64,000 nt of DNA, taken from NCBI RefSeq assembly GCF_013385985.1, contig NZ_JACAOY010000001.1, positions 190,210-254,209 on the forward strand, in the 5' to 3' direction. The stretch is from Pseudomonas sp. B6002 (GTDB lineage Bacteria > Pseudomonadota > Gammaproteobacteria > Pseudomonadales > Pseudomonadaceae). A program made the position numbers and the translations under genes. The first letter of the stretch is position 1. The number at the start of each line of letters is the position of its first letter. Below are positions 61,757-64,000 of this stretch, one piece after another. Under the pieces are notes generated by a model. That model saw only the letters and a list, made by a program, of their open reading frames with translations. It ran no database searches and was not told the origin of the DNA.

Positions 61757-63829
61757 ATGAATCAGGAGCTGTTTCTACGTCGCCGTAGCAAAGTTTACGT
61801 ACCGATGGGCACTGGCGGAGCTACACGCGCTCAGGTTGCGTCGGCTGTCCGGGAGGTTGCGGCGTTCCGATACGTACTGTCAGAGCCATTGATTGAACAA
61901 ATCGGCAGGTTGTCAGCGACAGAGCTCAAGTACTGGCTGCGCGAAATTGTCAGAGTCCTTCGGCGGGAGACAGGGGCTCATGTGCATCACTCGCCGCTTT
62001 ATCCTGACTTCCCAGAGCAGGTGCTGGCTGCCTCAGAGGCGGAGTTGTACCTTAACGCCGTCATTCACTACCTCACGCTTTGGCGCCTCCCCCCCTCTGA
62101 ACACGCTCGACCGGCGATGCTTGAAGGCAACTACATCTCCCGCGTGATCGAGCCGGGAAGTGTCTCTGAGTTTGAATCATTGTTCGCGCCGCTGGTGTCA
62201 TCGCGCAGCTCGCTCTCCGAAGAGGAAAGCGCCGACGTGATCTGGTTTATCCGGCAGTACAAAGGCGATGTATTCCGCCTGCTGCCTGAGGCTATACCGT
62301 TCCGCGAGATCCGTGCACAGGTGGGCAGCGCACTTCTCCTGCACGTAGCCGGTGATGCGCGAGTGAATCTATTCCTGGAACAAAACGTCGAAACAGCGAC
62401 TGACGTGCTACGACTTGCGGTAGCACTGAATGGTGGAGACGTGTCGCTGGCAACAGCATCGACACGTTTCACCGCGATGAAGCGCTCGATGCGCCGCCTG
62501 CTGTTGCGACTGCTCGACGCCATACCCAACGCCGTAGAAGACGTGATGCGCCACACTGAGCGCTGGAAACGACTGGCTGAAGTGCTGCACCCGGGCGACT
62601 ACGCCGATAAATACCCACGAGCGTTAGCCGCCATCACGGCAGCACGTCGCAACGAAGCGCCCGCATCATTTGGATCACGTGTAGAAACACTGCTTGCCCA
62701 GCGAGACATTGTCACGCTCACCCCTTTACTACAGAGCCGACCTGGTGAATTTGCACGCCGGCTAGACGCGACCCTGCGACGTGCGGCAGAACCAGAGCCG
62801 GTTCTCGATGCATTCGAGGCGGTCGCGGCACACGTGTCCTCACCTGTTTTGCTGCAACTGCTGGCCCAGGTACGTTCGCCACGCCCTCTCCCTCTGCGAG
62901 CGTTCACGCCGAAAGGTGCACTGGCCAAAGTCTATGCCATCAAGGATCAGCGCGAGCCTCTAACACCGGACGTGTTGGCGAGTGCGGCCAGAATCTGCGA
63001 GGAGGCTCTCGTAAAGCGTTTTGCGTCGCTGCCGCCACTCGGTCGCTGCTTCATCGATCCCGAATTACGCGAGTACAGAGTGCCGCTGGCACAGCGTGCC
63101 TCATCAAAATCGCTACGCACGTTGGTGCGCGGCAGCCGGTTGCCAATCCCCGATACACGCTTCATTCGCCTGTTCCTATGGTGGAAGAACGGCCGTGCAC
63201 GCACGGACATCGACTTATCCGCAGCATTTTTCGACGCCAACTTCGTGTTCAGAGAGGCGGTTGCGTACTACAACCTCAAGGGTTACGGCGGCTATCACAG
63301 TGGCGATATCGTGGACGCGCCCGAAGGGGCATCGGAGTTCATCGACCTCGACCTTGATATCCTCGTCGAGAAGGGAGTCCGCTATGTCGTCACATCCATC
63401 AACTCCTTCACCCAGCAACCGTATTGCGATCTTCCAGAATGCTTCGCGGGCTGGATGGCCCGTGCGGACGTGGCATCGGGTGAAGCGTTCGAGCCTAAAA
63501 CCGTGTTCGACCGTATCGATATCGCGTCCGACACCGTTATCTGTCTGCCGTTTGTGATGGACTTGCAGGAGCGACGCATGATTTGGGCCGATCTGGGACT
63601 CACTTCATCGCCACGCTGGAACAACGTCGACAACAACCTCAGCGGGGTATCTTTGATGCTGCGAGCGTTAGTGCATACGCCACGGCCAGATTTGGAGACA
63701 CTGTTCGACTTGCACGTTCGAGCACGGGGAGAACGAGTAGCCTCACTGCAGCAGGCACAGGTGGTGTTTGCACCTGATCAAGGAATCACGCCGTTCGATA
63801 CGGATGTGATTCGATCGCAGTTTCTCTGA
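61757..63829 (+). CDS. Large protein with C-terminal TerD-like domain (MXAN_6230/SCO0854-like)
   Basis: The 690-residue cytoplasmic protein has a mainly helical N-terminal part (~1-460, LRRRSKVYVPMGTGGATR at the start). A C-terminal TerD-like domain follows (~465-625), shown by ARTDIDLSAAFFD, YYNLKGYGGYHSGDI, EFIDLDLDIL and YVVTSIN. Asp484 and Asp486 and the HSGD loop are placed like calcium ligands of TerD. Family members described from myxobacteria and actinobacteria carry a RING finger; no such cysteine cluster is visible here. Ter-type domains occur in stress, tellurite and phage-defence clusters, but no other ter genes are adjacent. Function unknown. Confidence 0.7.
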   Translation: MNQELFLRRRSKVYVPMGTGGATRAQVASAVREVAAFRYVLSEPLIEQIGRLSATELKYWLREIVRVLRRETGAHVHHSPLYPDFPEQVLAASEAELYLNAVIHYLTLWRLPPSEHARPAMLEGNYISRVIEPGSVSEFESLFAPLVSSRSSLSEEESADVIWFIRQYKGDVFRLLPEAIPFREIRAQVGSALLLHVAGDARVNLFLEQNVETATDVLRLAVALNGGDVSLATASTRFTAMKRSMRRLLLRLLDAIPNAVEDVMRHTERWKRLAEVLHPGDYADKYPRALAAITAARRNEAPASFGSRVETLLAQRDIVTLTPLLQSRPGEFARRLDATLRRAAEPEPVLDAFEAVAAHVSSPVLLQLLAQVRSPRPLPLRAFTPKGALAKVYAIKDQREPLTPDVLASAARICEEALVKRFASLPPLGRCFIDPELREYRVPLAQRASSKSLRTLVRGSRLPIPDTRFIRLFLWWKNGRARTDIDLSAAFFDANFVFREAVAYYNLKGYGGYHSGDIVDAPEGASEFIDLDLDILVEKGVRYVVTSINSFTQQPYCDLPECFAGWMARADVASGEAFEPKTVFDRIDIASDTVICLPFVMDLQERRMIWADLGLTSSPRWNNVDNNLSGVSLMLRALVHTPRPDLETLFDLHVRARGERVASLQQAQVVFAPDQGITPFDTDVIRSQFL

Positions 63830-64000
63830 TACCTGCGCCAGCCTTTACTGCTCGTTGAAAACGACGGCTCTTGCCTCCAATCTTTCTTCCCGTACGCCGG
63901 TAAACCTAACGCAAGACCTACTGTAGGAGCCGGCTTGCCGGCGATGACGTGCTTGAGATCACTACCTCATTCGAGGGTCTCATCGCTGGCAAGCCAGCTC
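63830..64000. repeat. Gene-free right edge with REP pair
   Basis: After the TerD-like gene there is no ORF up to the edge. From 63923 an inverted GTAGGAGCCGG-type REP pair begins and continues to position 64000, where the window ends inside its right copy. Confidence 0.85.

Overview
The window is about 64 kb of a high-GC gammaproteobacterial chromosome. Almost every gene has the sequence and order expected of the Pseudomonas fluorescens group: xerD-dsbC-hom-thrC, ffh-rpsP-rimM-trmD-rplS, purL-mltF, groESL next to fxsA, and a fused EIIA-HPr-EI PTS for N-acetylglucosamine. Intergenic gaps are studded with REP/BIME palindromes of two main families: GTAGGAGCCGGCTTGCCGGCGATGG and TGTGGGAGCTGGCTTGCCTGCGATAG.

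Layout, 1-20 kb. groL (cut by the left edge) and groS lie behind a possible sigma-32 promoter. Then come fxsA, a HugZ-like haem/flavin protein, a DUF481 outer-membrane protein, an alkyltransferase-like protein, the muropeptide permease ampG, proS, a lipoprotein and dinB with a LexA box. Two tandem initiator tRNA genes follow, each with its own promoter and terminator. Next are mprF with its probable aminoacyl-phosphatidylglycerol hydrolase partner (AcvB/VirJ family), recJ, yaeQ, a CaiB/BaiF CoA transferase and a periplasmic binding-protein-like gene.

20-38 kb. Two small genes of unknown role are followed by thrC, hom, dsbC and xerD (one strand), a thioesterase, the rplS-trmD-rimM-rpsP-ffh cluster, a CcsA-type membrane protein, a CorC/HlyC transporter, an MHS-family permease, purT, a VUT-family protein, a DUF1289 protein, a gamma carbonic anhydrase, two Nudix hydrolases and an L,D-transpeptidase.

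38-47 kb. A complete GlcNAc utilisation operon: nagR (GntR/UTRA), nagA, a SIS-domain deaminase, a fused EIIA-HPr-EI protein and an EIICB permease. Paired operator-like repeats precede nagR. An orphan higA antitoxin gene bracketed by 61-bp direct repeats follows.

47-61 kb. A YqfO-type protein, purL and mltF precede a trehalose PTS locus: a Cys-less EIIB-like protein, a second fused EIIA-HPr-EI, a maltoporin-type porin, treC, treP and divergent treR with two operator palindromes.

61-64 kb. The most accessory-looking part is a 690-aa protein with a TerD-like C-terminal domain, preceded by a promoter-terminator unit that could be a small RNA or leader.

The best candidates for something undescribed are the two EIIB-like domains whose phosphorylated cysteine is replaced by alanine, the TerD-like protein with its leader, and the repeat-flanked orphan higA. 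Most of the rest is core metabolism and housekeeping. All calls come from reading the sequence; no database search was run.
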